Positions 43,243 through 51,884 of a stretch of DNA of 64,000 bases are shown one piece after another. A program made the translations under genes and the position numbers. Below the pieces are notes generated by a model, which was given only the letters and a program-made list of their open reading frames with translations, did no database searches and was not told the origin of the DNA. This DNA is from Prevotella sp. (GTDB lineage Bacteria > Bacteroidota > Bacteroidia > Bacteroidales > Bacteroidaceae), in NCBI GenBank assembly GCA_017470055.1, contig JAFUFD010000054.1, positions 1 to 64,000 on the forward strand, written 5' to 3'. Position 1 is the first letter of the stretch; each line of letters opens with the position of its first letter.

Positions 43243-45030
43243 CTATTTTGAAATGAACGACTTTCCTTTCGTAATGACGACTCCCTTCATGGGTCTCATG
43301 AGTTGATGACCTTGAAGGTCGTAGTATCGGTCACCACTTTGCGTTGAGCGAGTAACGGTTTGAATATCAGTTGAGATACCATCTATCTCCAGTTTACGAG
43401 CACCACCAGGTACTGTCAGATATGCCTTGTGAGCGGGTATTGACAAACCTGTCTGAACAGGGTAGAAGCCTGCTTTGCCTCCTTGCGTGGACAAGACATA
43501 GGTATTTGTTGGGGCTGGTGTCGCTACCAAGGTGCCAACCAGTTTGTTGGATGACATATCATCGGCAGCCTTGTCTGTGGCATGGAGCGCATAACTTGTA
43601 CTAGTGCCATTCACGATGAATCCTGTATTGGCAGGCACAATGCTTACCTGCTGTAAGACTACTTTATTCGTTGCCGTAGAAGATACTATATAGCCTATCA
43701 CTCCATCTGTCTTAGAAAGGTCTAGTCTACGGCCAGTACAATAAGTTGACCAACCGTCTGCTGCCATTGTAATGGTTTCTGTCAACGCTGGCATCGTGAT
43801 GGATAATATGCGGTCAGCAGTCTTGTCTTGTCTGTCCACATCACCATAGTTGCTCAAGTCTTGGAGCATAGAGTTTGCTAAAGGTTTCAAGGCTTCTGGT
43901 AGGGATGGTCCATACGTTGTTAGGAGAGTTTGAGCCCCTATAGACTCATCCTCGTCACCTTCGGCATGAAAAACAAAGGCTTGAGCAAGTGGATCTGCTA
44001 TTAGGGAATATGAAATACCCTTTGCAGTTGCCTGTGCTTTCACACTATTGGACAATCTTGTTTTTGCCGTTGTGGAGAATCCGTCCCCAGGTGTTATCTC
44101 CGTAATACTTGCCGTAGTGATATCCATCTGTGTCAAATCACTATTCAGCAAAACTACTCTGTAATCACAAGGATAAGATATCAAGGAACCAGTATTCACA
44201 TCATAAATGTCTTTCGACAAATCCGCATTATAATCCTTGGCTATATCGGAAGTATGGAAATGACCTGTGAAAACGACCTTCACACCGGCATCTGCCAGAC
44301 GATTACGGACTGTCGCATAGTTATCAACGGTCGCTGTCTCCACAAAAGTATCTACTCCTGTGAAATGGGGGAACAGCGGATGATGCATCATGGCGATGAC
44401 CTGTTTTCCTGTGGCATAGGCTTCCGCAGCCTTGTCACAGACCCAATCCAACGTTGTCGCAGATACTGTTCCATCTGTACCAGAATCGACACCTATCAAC
44501 ATCAATCCCTCTACCGGCTCACAGGCATACGTCAATGTGGTAGCCTCTCTATCGGAAGAAGCACCATAACCATAGTTGGCATAGGTAGTAGCAAACCAGT
44601 CGTTCGTGGCTGTCGGAACTGGGGTTGTGGTACTACCATTGTAAGACACCGCATTGGCATTGCTTCCTCGATCATGATTTCCAGGAATCACCAGGGATTT
44701 AATACCTGCATCTTTAAGTACATTGAGTTTTGACACCACATATTCATGGCTCACCGTCTCCCCGTCTTTCGACAAGTCGCCAGTAATCAACACCAAATCT
44801 GGTTGGATGTCGTCCTTGATACGGGCAATCATCTCGTCAAACAATGGTTTACTGTAGTCAACCAGTTTACGCTGACCTGCCAAGTATTCTGTCCATGCAG
44901 AGCCTTCACTCACCAGAAGCGATGGTGCCATGACATGCGGGTCTGACAGCACGACAATCTTTGTCTGTGCTGATGTCATCCTGCAAAGCAGAAGCATAAA
45001 GAACAGGGTAAAGTAATATAATTTTTTCAT
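43243..45030 (-). CDS. Secreted calcineurin-like metallophosphoesterase
   Basis: The 595-residue protein has a signal peptide (MKKLYYFTLFFMLLLCRMTSA-Q). A metallophosphoesterase domain follows: SDPHVM (D-x-H), GDLSKDGE, GNHDRG (G-N-H-D), MMHHPL and GHFHTSD, all metal ligands present. The C-terminal third is beta-rich, ending RYYDLQGHQL...KGVVITKGKSFI, the end signature common in Prevotella exported proteins. It probably hydrolyses phosphate esters outside the inner membrane. It sits between two defence blocks but appears to be an ordinary cell gene. Confidence 0.85.
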   Translation of the reverse strand: MKKLYYFTLFFMLLLCRMTSAQTKIVVLSDPHVMAPSLLVSEGSAWTEYLAGQRKLVDYSKPLFDEMIARIKDDIQPDLVLITGDLSKDGETVSHEYVVSKLNVLKDAGIKSLVIPGNHDRGSNANAVSYNGSTTTPVPTATNDWFATTYANYGYGASSDREATTLTYACEPVEGLMLIGVDSGTDGTVSATTLDWVCDKAAEAYATGKQVIAMMHHPLFPHFTGVDTFVETATVDNYATVRNRLADAGVKVVFTGHFHTSDIAKDYNADLSKDIYDVNTGSLISYPCDYRVVLLNSDLTQMDITTASITEITPGDGFSTTAKTRLSNSVKAQATAKGISYSLIADPLAQAFVFHAEGDEDESIGAQTLLTTYGPSLPEALKPLANSMLQDLSNYGDVDRQDKTADRILSITMPALTETITMAADGWSTYCTGRRLDLSKTDGVIGYIVSSTATNKVVLQQVSIVPANTGFIVNGTSTSYALHATDKAADDMSSNKLVGTLVATPAPTNTYVLSTQGGKAGFYPVQTGLSIPAHKAYLTVPGGARKLEIDGISTDIQTVTRSTQSGDRYYDLQGHQLMRPMKGVVITKGKSFISK

Positions 45031-45143
45031 TGTTGTGTATTGATTTCTCGTATTGCGGTGACTATCTAACCGTTAGAGGGATTTCACGTTAGCCATGAAG
45101 CCTTAGGAAAGCGTTGAATTTCGTCAATTACATATCCGATTCC

Positions 45144-45380
45144 TTAGGTGTGGAGCAGATCGTAATGCTTGAGCAAGAACTCGTCGGCACCGTACTCCTC
45201 ATACAAAGCCTCGGAACTAAGATACCACCACTTGGCTCCCTCGTTATAGAGTTCCTTGTACATATCATTGGAGTAAATATACGTAAGGGTCTCGTCCTAA
45301 GAAATTCTCTTCTTCCGCGATACATACTCCGCCAAATGAGCAATCTTAATAGGTATTATGTTTTCTTCGTATACACCCAT
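45144..45380 (-). pseudogene. Small DUF3791-like gene with one in-frame amber stop
   Basis: From ATG 45380 the frame reads MGVYEENIIPIKIAHLAEYV...KKRIS, meets TAG, then continues in the same frame as DETLTYIYSNDMYKELYNEG...GADEFLLKHYDLLHT and stops at TAA. The Y-D/E-L-L-H-T end recalls DUF3791 proteins, which often pair with DUF3990-type toxins. A single nonsense mutation would explain it. Confidence 0.45.
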
Positions 45381-45393
45381 TGGTATTTATGTT

Positions 45394-45489
45394 AATAGGT
45401 ATTATAGAGTGAACGGTGAATCGAAGTCGTTGAGGAGGGGATGCTTGGTGTCCTTTTCACTGAGGATTGCCTGATCCACAGGGATGTGC
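45394..45489. repeat. 96-bp repeat (rfbC 3' end), copy 1
   Basis: This is the 3' end of the intact rfbC gene plus its downstream AATAGGTATTATAG. It is repeated at 50790-50885 with about three mismatches, in the same orientation. The pair brackets most of rfbC, two small genes and the RloAB-HNH block. Confidence 0.85.
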
Positions 45490-45971
45490 CAGTCGATGGA
45501 CAATGACTTGTCCAAGATGCTGATGCCACCTTCTGCCTCGGGGTGGTAGAACTCATCACACTTGTATTGGAATACGGCCGTCTCGCTCAATACTGCAAAA
45601 CCATGAGCAAAACCACGAGGGACAAAGAACTGACGGTGGTTTTCTTCTGTCAGTTCAACTGTCACGTGTTTTCCGTAAGTTGGACTACCCTTACGAATGT
45701 CCACAGCCACATCTAATACAGCGCCCTTTACACAGCGAACCAACTTACTCTGAGTATAAGGAGGACGCTGGAAATGCAAGCCACGCATTACTCCGTAAAA
45801 GGACATATTCTCGTTATCTTGAACGAAGTTGATACTGTGTCCGAGAATCGGGGCTACTTTCTCATCGAACTCTCTTTGGGAAAAACTCTCAAAAAAGTAT
45901 CCTCGGTTGTCTCCAAATACTTTGGGTTCGATAATCAGAACGCCATCTATTGCTGTCTTTATTACTTCCAT
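45402..45971 (-). CDS. rfbC: dTDP-4-dehydrorhamnose 3,5-epimerase
   Basis: The 189-residue cupin enzyme is a standard-length RfbC: GVMRGLHFQRPPYTQSKLVR holds the catalytic His and Lys, VDIRKGSPTYGKHV follows, and the end is DFDSPFTL. It would epimerise dTDP-4-keto-6-deoxyglucose on the way to dTDP-L-rhamnose. The partner genes rfbA, rfbB and rfbD are not in this window. It is the only intact one of three rfbC 3' ends found at 36.4, 45.4 and 50.8 kb. Confidence 0.9.
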   Translation of the reverse strand: MEVIKTAIDGVLIIEPKVFGDNRGYFFESFSQREFDEKVAPILGHSINFVQDNENMSFYGVMRGLHFQRPPYTQSKLVRCVKGAVLDVAVDIRKGSPTYGKHVTVELTEENHRQFFVPRGFAHGFAVLSETAVFQYKCDEFYHPEAEGGISILDKSLSIDWHIPVDQAILSEKDTKHPLLNDFDSPFTL

Positions 45972-45986
45972 TATTTTATTGCCTCT

Positions 45987-46277
45987 TTATCTCATAAAAC
46001 CCTTCATAATATCTTTAAAGACTTTACTAGCAAGGTCATTGATGACCTTAGAGCCCTCAGCGTCAACCATATTGATCATCTCAAGGAGTCTGCGAGCATA
46101 AGCCTTCTCTTCCTCATTAGAAAATCCTCCCCTAACAGAAATATACTGAGCGAACTGATCCACCAACCTATTCAAGCGCATTTTCTCTCCAGACAGCCAA
46201 ACCAACTTGGCAGACTTACCCATCTTCTCCCATTCAGAATGAAGCCGTTCTATTTCTCGAAAAACATTATTACTCAT
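45987..46277 (-). CDS. Small helical hypothetical protein
   Basis: This is a 96-residue charged helical protein without a recognised family. Its spacing of N-V-F, L-x-S-x-W and a late E-x-x-Y-A-x-x-L-x-x-M/L pattern resembles the small protein at 42025-42300. It lies between the 101-residue gene and rfbC, with short gaps on both sides, and is probably transcribed from the promoter at 46928-46957. Confidence 0.5.
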   Translation of the reverse strand: MSNNVFREIERLHSEWEKMGKSAKLVWLSGEKMRLNRLVDQFAQYISVRGGFSNEEEKAYARRLLEMINMVDAEGSKVINDLASKVFKDIMKGFMR

Positions 46278-46384
46278 TATCTATTCACATTCATTTTTAA
46301 AACATGCCCTGCTCTTACATTGATGCGCCTAAAAGAATCCCATATTTTTTCTCTAAAATCCTGATCCATGTCCTTATCTATTAT

Positions 46385-46690
46385 TTACCGTGCTATAAAC
46401 ATTACTTCTTGTCTATTCTCGTTACTCCTGTTCAGAGCAAAATTATATTTCCCAAAATAGATTGTCTCTACATGCTCTTTGTGTCTTCGAAGAATAGATG
46501 ATAAGTCTTCTATAGAAGGGTAACCCTCACTTGTATAAGGAATGATTTGAGCATTTTGAGGTCTGATTATTCCTTCTGCATTCTGCTCATCAAAACTATC
46601 TAAATGTTCAACTACTGCTTTCAACATCCAAAGGAAAAAGTCCAAATAGTAATCATGCCCTTGTAATTCTTCGAGAAACGACATACCCAC
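46385..46690 (-). CDS. Hypothetical protein, first gene behind a promoter
   Basis: The 101-residue protein (MGMSFLEELQGHDYYLDFFLW...) has no recognised domain. It is acidic in the middle, with a SEGYPSIEDLSSILRRHKEHV helix. The start at 46690, or Met3, is supported by a good promoter about 240 bases upstream and by a long leader. Its function is unknown. It heads the short run of genes that leads into rfbC. Confidence 0.55.
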   Translation of the reverse strand: MGMSFLEELQGHDYYLDFFLWMLKAVVEHLDSFDEQNAEGIIRPQNAQIIPYTSEGYPSIEDLSSILRRHKEHVETIYFGKYNFALNRSNENRQEVMFIAR

Positions 46691-46927
46691 ACGAGACTCT
46701 TCAAAGGCATGTTAAACGGACGATGCAACCCGAAGACCATATTTTCCGTTATTTTACGTTGTCCCATCAATTTATTGTTATCGACTCTCTAATTGTTATC
46801 TATTCTTCCCTCGGGCTACGCCCTCATGCCGTCTGCGGTGGTTTGTTTATTTCGCAACCAAAAGCGCTACAGGTGTTTTAGACTGTACGTTTCCAAGCGA
46901 AAGACTCTTTTACGTGTGCCTGCACCG

Positions 46928-46957
46928 CAAATATACCTTTTTCATAATTCATGCAAA
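46928..46957 (-). promoter_or_regulatory. Bacteroidales promoter (TTTG-N18-TATATTTG)
   Basis: On the minus strand, TTTG at 46957-46954 and TATATTTG at 46935-46928 match the -33/-7 consensus with an 18-base spacer. It would drive 46690 and the genes after it. The stretch 46691-47135 otherwise holds only a leader of about 230 bases and an A/T-rich segment after the HNH-like gene; no coding signal was seen. Confidence 0.65.
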
Positions 46958-47135
46958 ATACATCAAAATTAAATGTCGGGATTATAGAATTCCAACACTC
47001 TTTTTAATTTTTCTATAGATTGTCTCTGTCAGTTTCCTTAAATCCATTGTAGTGCATGTAGATTGAGTTGACGTTCACTTCAGTTTCTCTATCTTACCGA
47101 AATACATCCAAATGGGCTGATTATCACATTGGTAT

Positions 47136-48785
47136 TTACTTTTTCCTGCGATTCTTCTTACGATTATTCTTTTGCATTCTGCGTTTCTGCTTCTCCTTCC
47201 TCTTTGTTTTCTGGACCGACTTCTTTACTTTCTTACTAACAGCCTGAATTCTACGTATTTTCGCATGTTCACTCCAATAGTCGAACATCTCCTGCATCTC
47301 TTCACGAGTATATCCCAACTCCTCCTCAACAAGAACATGACGCTTTTCGGGAGTGTCCGCCTCAGGATGTTGTTCGGTGAGAGTCATTATCTTCTCAAGG
47401 GATCCTGGAATCTTTAATTGGTAAAGAGTCTGACCCTTCAGGTCGTCATAAGTAATCTCTTCAGCATCTGAATCAAAAAGGAAAGATGGTAAATGATCAA
47501 CATGGTTGCCCTTAATGACATCCACTATCTTTTCACGCTCTTCACCCATATGACGGTTTTCGTAAGCAGCATTGGCATCAAGTATCTGTTGCTTCATCTT
47601 CCAGTATTCAATAAAAGATATCTCCTGCCACTGTTCTCCGTGTTCAAAATCATTGACAGGACCTTCCTTTAAGGCTTTATCCTTATTACTGTATAAGACT
47701 ACCACATATTCTCCTATTAATAAACAATAAGGTGACTGATCGGTATGCTTGCCTATCACGCCTGACAACTCACCTTTTGTATTGGCACAATGATAAACAC
47801 GATAGCCATAATTTCCCATAGAACCGTTGGCTGCCATGTCTTTAATATCCTTGGCATTATGTGGCATTAAACGATGGAGAAGGTCGCCAATAAACTTTTC
47901 ATCATTTGAATTCAACTGTAATGCCATCTTGCCGACTGACAGACGCCAAAAAACGCCTAACCAGAAAACATATGCCAATAAACTATTATCACAGGGCTTT
48001 TGTTTACGAAAACTGGTAGCATACGCCGTCTCAACATAGCCGAAACGATTTTCGCAGTCCTTACAGAAAATATAGTCACGGGTGACTGCCGAGGGCTTGA
48101 TGGTGACTTTCTCCTCTATAGGCACTTCTCCAAAGGCTTCATCAATGGCTTCTTCTGGAACACTTCTGCCCCACTTTCTCACTTTCCGAAGACCAGCCAT
48201 TGTGGTTTCATTAACCACTTCAGTATCACGACGTGTGGTGCCGTTATACGACAGAAAGGATTGGATCAGAAGATGAGGGGCTAAATGGGAACCAGTACAC
48301 AACGCTTCCTTTTCTCTACAAAGGGTACAAAGTCCTACAGGCTTCTCTTGCTTGGGTTGCTCATCTCGTTTTTGGGCATTCTTTTTTGCTTTATCTTTTA
48401 GTTCTTCCGGCAAAGACTTTTTAATAGCACTTCTGACATGTTGGGCGGTTTCCCTCATTAATTTCTCAATAGACCATATTTCCTCAAGAGTAAAAGATGA
48501 TCGTACACACATGTCATCAAAGTTTTCGGATAACTCAATAAAAAGCAAACTTGCAGAAAGGACATCTCCTTTACGAAGGTGGTTTTCTATTGCACCAATG
48601 GCTCCACGGAACTGCAAAAAGACACCTTCTAAATCCGAAGCACCTTGGCTCATCTCTTCATCCTGAGCAGCATACAACTGTTGGATAGCAGATTCCACTG
48701 CCGTGTCGTCATCCGCTTTTATGGCTGACATTACAGCATCTACCGCAATCCTATATTTAGGATATTTCGACTCAGAGGTTCTCAT
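47136..48785 (-). CDS. HNH-like zinc nuclease candidate in RloAB operon
   Basis: In this 549-residue protein, CTLC (153-156) with TGSHLAPHLL (165-173) and CKDCENRFGYVE (241-252) form a Zn-bound HNH-like core, the counterpart of C-x2-C...H-x3-P...C-x2-C-N. The N-terminal 130 residues are helical, and the C-terminus is an extreme Lys/Arg-rich tail (about 515-549) suited to nucleic-acid binding. It follows rloB after 47 bases in the same direction. I infer that it is the nuclease partner of the RloA/RloB ATPase-Toprim pair. RloAB is usually described without this gene. Confidence 0.6.
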   Translation of the reverse strand: MRTSESKYPKYRIAVDAVMSAIKADDDTAVESAIQQLYAAQDEEMSQGASDLEGVFLQFRGAIGAIENHLRKGDVLSASLLFIELSENFDDMCVRSSFTLEEIWSIEKLMRETAQHVRSAIKKSLPEELKDKAKKNAQKRDEQPKQEKPVGLCTLCREKEALCTGSHLAPHLLIQSFLSYNGTTRRDTEVVNETTMAGLRKVRKWGRSVPEEAIDEAFGEVPIEEKVTIKPSAVTRDYIFCKDCENRFGYVETAYATSFRKQKPCDNSLLAYVFWLGVFWRLSVGKMALQLNSNDEKFIGDLLHRLMPHNAKDIKDMAANGSMGNYGYRVYHCANTKGELSGVIGKHTDQSPYCLLIGEYVVVLYSNKDKALKEGPVNDFEHGEQWQEISFIEYWKMKQQILDANAAYENRHMGEEREKIVDVIKGNHVDHLPSFLFDSDAEEITYDDLKGQTLYQLKIPGSLEKIMTLTEQHPEADTPEKRHVLVEEELGYTREEMQEMFDYWSEHAKIRRIQAVSKKVKKSVQKTKRKEKQKRRMQKNNRKKNRRKK

Positions 48786-48832
48786 TTATCCGATTAGTTA
48801 TATATACTTCTATAGCGTATTCAGATAATTCG

Positions 48833-49477
48833 CTAATCCCTCTTATTATTAGGTAAGAGTTCTTTTACCATCTCATATATACCTGCCTGCGCTCGCTGAC
48901 TATCATCAATGTCAAAGCCTGGGAGTTTTGAAGCCCTGTCTAATGCGATATCTTGATTTGGTTTCAGACGAATATAAATGTTGGTTCCAGACTTATAGTA
49001 TTTCTCTGACTTTTCATAATTAGGAAGGGCTCTCTGCAAATCCTTTCGGAGATCAGGCTCGTACATCGGATAATAACGGGAAGTATCTTTGAAATGCAGT
49101 ATATGAAAGAATTCCAAGCATGGATTATTGATGTAAAGACACAAATTGGGATACTTCTTCGGCTTTGAATCCAGTTCTTTTAAGATTTCTCTAAACTTTG
49201 CCACTGGCGATGGAGTTCCATTTGCCCTTTCACGATCTTCTTTCATAATTACATCAAAATCTACAATCCAATAGACCTTCGTAAACGGCAAAGCACATTG
49301 CTCTTTGACTATCTCGTATAACTCCTGCAAATTACCTTTTGGAAGGATATAGGTTATGGGCAACCTTAAATCCTCTTCCTGATTTAAAAGTTGAAGATAC
49401 CATTTTTCGGTCTCACCATCAACAATGACGGCGACGGCATTGTTTCCTTTGGAGGATATATTATTCTTCGCCCTCAT
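48833..49477 (-). CDS. rloB: RloB-like (Toprim-type) protein
   Basis: The protein is 214 residues from ATG 49477, which overlaps the rloA stop by 17 bases. VIVDGETEKWYLQLL (early Glu) and YWIVDFDVI (D-x-D) are the Toprim-like metal positions of the RloB family. A conserved NNPCLEFFHILHF follows. RloB is encoded with RloA in restriction loci of Campylobacter and in Bacteroidales, and the pair parallels the AriA-AriB (PARIS) ATPase-Toprim layout. The likely role is an effector nuclease released or activated by the ATPase. Confidence 0.78.
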   Translation of the reverse strand: MRAKNNISSKGNNAVAVIVDGETEKWYLQLLNQEEDLRLPITYILPKGNLQELYEIVKEQCALPFTKVYWIVDFDVIMKEDRERANGTPSPVAKFREILKELDSKPKKYPNLCLYINNPCLEFFHILHFKDTSRYYPMYEPDLRKDLQRALPNYEKSEKYYKSGTNIYIRLKPNQDIALDRASKLPGFDIDDSQRAQAGIYEMVKELLPNNKRD

Positions 49478-50780
49478 GATAGAAATCCATATAATAATCA
49501 CCGATGTTAGGCTTGGCACCCAATCTGCCTATCTTATATGCATCATAGAAAGAACGGTTGCTCGTAAAAATGTCCTCATCAAAATCAAACAGAGAATAAA
49601 GGTTGGTGCTTCCATCTGTTTTTTTATCGGTAAACCATACAGTATCGGGACGTACCATCTCACCATTCATTAAAAATTCACGGTAATGAGTCGTCACTAA
49701 TATCTGAGATTCCTTTGCATTACACAAAAAAGAATAAAGGAAAAACTCAAAAAGATCTGGATGCAAAGAGGTCTCTACTTCGTCAATAGGGAAGAATACG
49801 GAATTACGAACAAGTAAATCTACAAGACCACTGAACTGGTAAAAACGCTGTGTTCCTAATGACTCCTGAGAGTATTTTAATATACCTCCTCCATTTTCTG
49901 TTGTGTGGACAAATTCCAAATGGCGGTGAGACACCTTGACTTTCAAATCCTTAATCTCCTTATTTGTCTCTGTCTCACGCCGTTTACGTAATGCCTCCAA
50001 TAATTCTGCATCATCCAAATCCTCCTCACCGTCTTCTTTGATTTGAATATCTGTAATCATCAAATCTGCCCGTTTCATCATTTTTAGGATATCATCCTTC
50101 ATGATTTTTTCATGTTGCAGAGAGGAAGAAATAAAAGCATACAGACTATGGTTAGGAGATATCATCGGGGAGAGATACTCCTCAAACCATTCTACGATAT
50201 CATTTAGCAATCTAAAATGCACATTAGTCTTTAAGGATGCTCCCAAGACCGTGTTATTCGACAATGTTGCCCCCTCCAGTCTTGCCGTTATATCATCTGA
50301 TTCCTTATAATCTTCGGCAATATCAATATGAGATAATTGGTCTCCAGCATCCGTTGTCCTCACATATACTTCATGGGGTTCCTCATCAATTATCTCTGAT
50401 AATGTCTCATGCAGAATATATTTCGTGTTAAATTGAACCTCATAATGGAATCTCCGCTTCTTACAGATGAAATTCAAATCAAAAGATGATGGAGATATTT
50501 TTGACTGTTCATCAAAGGCAAAAGGAGTGAAACTTAACTCACTATTCTTCTTATCAAGAGGTTCTACAACCAAATTCCTCAAAAAGTCTAATGCTTCTAT
50601 TAATGTCGTTTTGCCTGAAGCATTCGCTCCATAAACTAACGCTATCTTTAGGAGCCTCACTCCTGGTATAGGCTCCATCACATAGTAATCATCCAATTGG
50701 GTGTTGCCGTCTGCCTCAAAAGAAAGACAGACTTTGTCTTTTATCGGACCGAAATTGGAAATAGAAAAATCTATAAGCAT
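49461..50780 (-). CDS. rloA: RloA-like AAA ATPase
   Basis: The 439-residue ABC-type ATPase starts MLIDFSISNFGPIKDK. Walker A GANASGKT is at 51-58, the signature-like SQESLGTQRFY is near 305, Walker B is VFFPIDEVETSLHP, and the switch is LVTTHYREFL. It belongs to the AAA_15/OLD-like group of RloA and PARIS AriA. It probably senses phage factors and controls RloB. Its start is preceded by the rfbC-fragment repeat, with no recognisable promoter between this gene and fcl. Confidence 0.8.
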   Translation of the reverse strand: MLIDFSISNFGPIKDKVCLSFEADGNTQLDDYYVMEPIPGVRLLKIALVYGANASGKTTLIEALDFLRNLVVEPLDKKNSELSFTPFAFDEQSKISPSSFDLNFICKKRRFHYEVQFNTKYILHETLSEIIDEEPHEVYVRTTDAGDQLSHIDIAEDYKESDDITARLEGATLSNNTVLGASLKTNVHFRLLNDIVEWFEEYLSPMISPNHSLYAFISSSLQHEKIMKDDILKMMKRADLMITDIQIKEDGEEDLDDAELLEALRKRRETETNKEIKDLKVKVSHRHLEFVHTTENGGGILKYSQESLGTQRFYQFSGLVDLLVRNSVFFPIDEVETSLHPDLFEFFLYSFLCNAKESQILVTTHYREFLMNGEMVRPDTVWFTDKKTDGSTNLYSLFDFDEDIFTSNRSFYDAYKIGRLGAKPNIGDYYMDFYHEGEE

Positions 50781-50789
50781 ATTATAATA

Positions 50790-50885
50790 AATAGGTATTA
50801 TAGAGTGAACGGTGAATCGAAGTCGTTGAGGAGGGGATGCTTGGTGTCCTTTTCCGAGAGGATTGCCTGATCCACAGGGATGTGC
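50790..50885 (-). pseudogene. rfbC 3'-end fragment (96-bp repeat copy 2)
   Basis: Nearly identical to 45394-45489, it encodes the last 28 or so codons of rfbC and the same trailing AATAGGTATTATAG. It is joined to fcl on one side and rloA on the other. This marks a recombination edge of the RloAB block. Confidence 0.85.
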
Positions 50886-50897
50886 AATTCGTGTTCG

Positions 50898-51884
50898 CTA
50901 TCGTTCTGCACGGATGGGGTTGTGGAGGAAGTCCTGATAGGCGAGGCGGATGCCGTCCTCAAGTTCGGTTTTGTAGGTCCAACCGAGGTTGGCGGCTTTG
51001 CTCACATCGAGGAGTTTACGGGGAGTACCGTTAGGACGGGTGGTGTCCCACTTGATGGTGCCTGTATAGCCTACCACCTTCGCCACTAACTCTGTCAATG
51101 CCTTGATGGTCAGTTCCTTGCCCGTTCCCGCATTCACGGTCGCCATATAATCTGGCGACCCTTGACCGTGTTTATTGTCGCTCTCGCTCCGACCAGAGTA
51201 GTTGTTCATCAGGAACACACAGAGGTTGGCGAGATCGTCGACATAGAGGAACTCACGCAGTGGTGAGCCATCGCCCCAGCAGGTGACTTCCTGCAATCTT
51301 TGCTCCTTCGCCTCATGGAAACGACGGATCAGGGCGGGCAGCACATGACTATGCTCCGGGTGATAGTTGTCGTTGGGACCATAGAGGTTGGTAGGCATCA
51401 CACTGATATAGTCGGTGCCGTACTGTCTGTTCAGGAACTCGCAGTATTTCAGTCCACTGATCTTCGCCAGGGCATACGCCTCGTTGGTTTTCTCCAATTC
51501 ACTGGTGAGCAAGCAACTCTCAGGCATCGGCTGCGGTGCCATACGGGGATAGATACAACTGCTGCCCAGGAACTCCAGTTTCTTACAACCGTTCTTCCAA
51601 GCGGCATGGATGACATTCATCTCCAGAATCATGTTGTCGTACATGAAATCGGCAAGGGCGCTCTGGTTAGCGACGATGCCACCGACCTTAGCGGCAGCAA
51701 GGAACACATACTCTGGTTTCTCCTGCTCGAAGAAAGTCTCTACCGCCTCTTGTCGAGTGAGGTCAAGTTCTTGGTGGGTTCTCGTGATGATGTTGGTGTA
51801 GTCTTGGCGCTGTAGTTCACGCACAATGGCACTTCCTACCATGCCACGATGACCTGCCACGTAAATCTTACTGTTCTTCTCCAT
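50898..51884 (-). CDS. fcl: GDP-L-fucose synthase
   Basis: The 328-residue SDR has AGHRGMVGSAIVREL at the N-terminus, FLGSSCIYPRMAPQPM with the catalytic Ser, and EAYALAKISGLKYCE (Y-x3-K). It converts GDP-4-keto-6-deoxymannose to GDP-L-fucose with NADPH. It overlaps gmd by one base (TAATG-type). The two enzymes supply GDP-fucose to the capsule. Confidence 0.95.
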   Translation of the reverse strand: MEKNSKIYVAGHRGMVGSAIVRELQRQDYTNIITRTHQELDLTRQEAVETFFEQEKPEYVFLAAAKVGGIVANQSALADFMYDNMILEMNVIHAAWKNGCKKLEFLGSSCIYPRMAPQPMPESCLLTSELEKTNEAYALAKISGLKYCEFLNRQYGTDYISVMPTNLYGPNDNYHPEHSHVLPALIRRFHEAKEQRLQEVTCWGDGSPLREFLYVDDLANLCVFLMNNYSGRSESDNKHGQGSPDYMATVNAGTGKELTIKALTELVAKVVGYTGTIKWDTTRPNGTPRKLLDVSKAANLGWTYKTELEDGIRLAYQDFLHNPIRAER

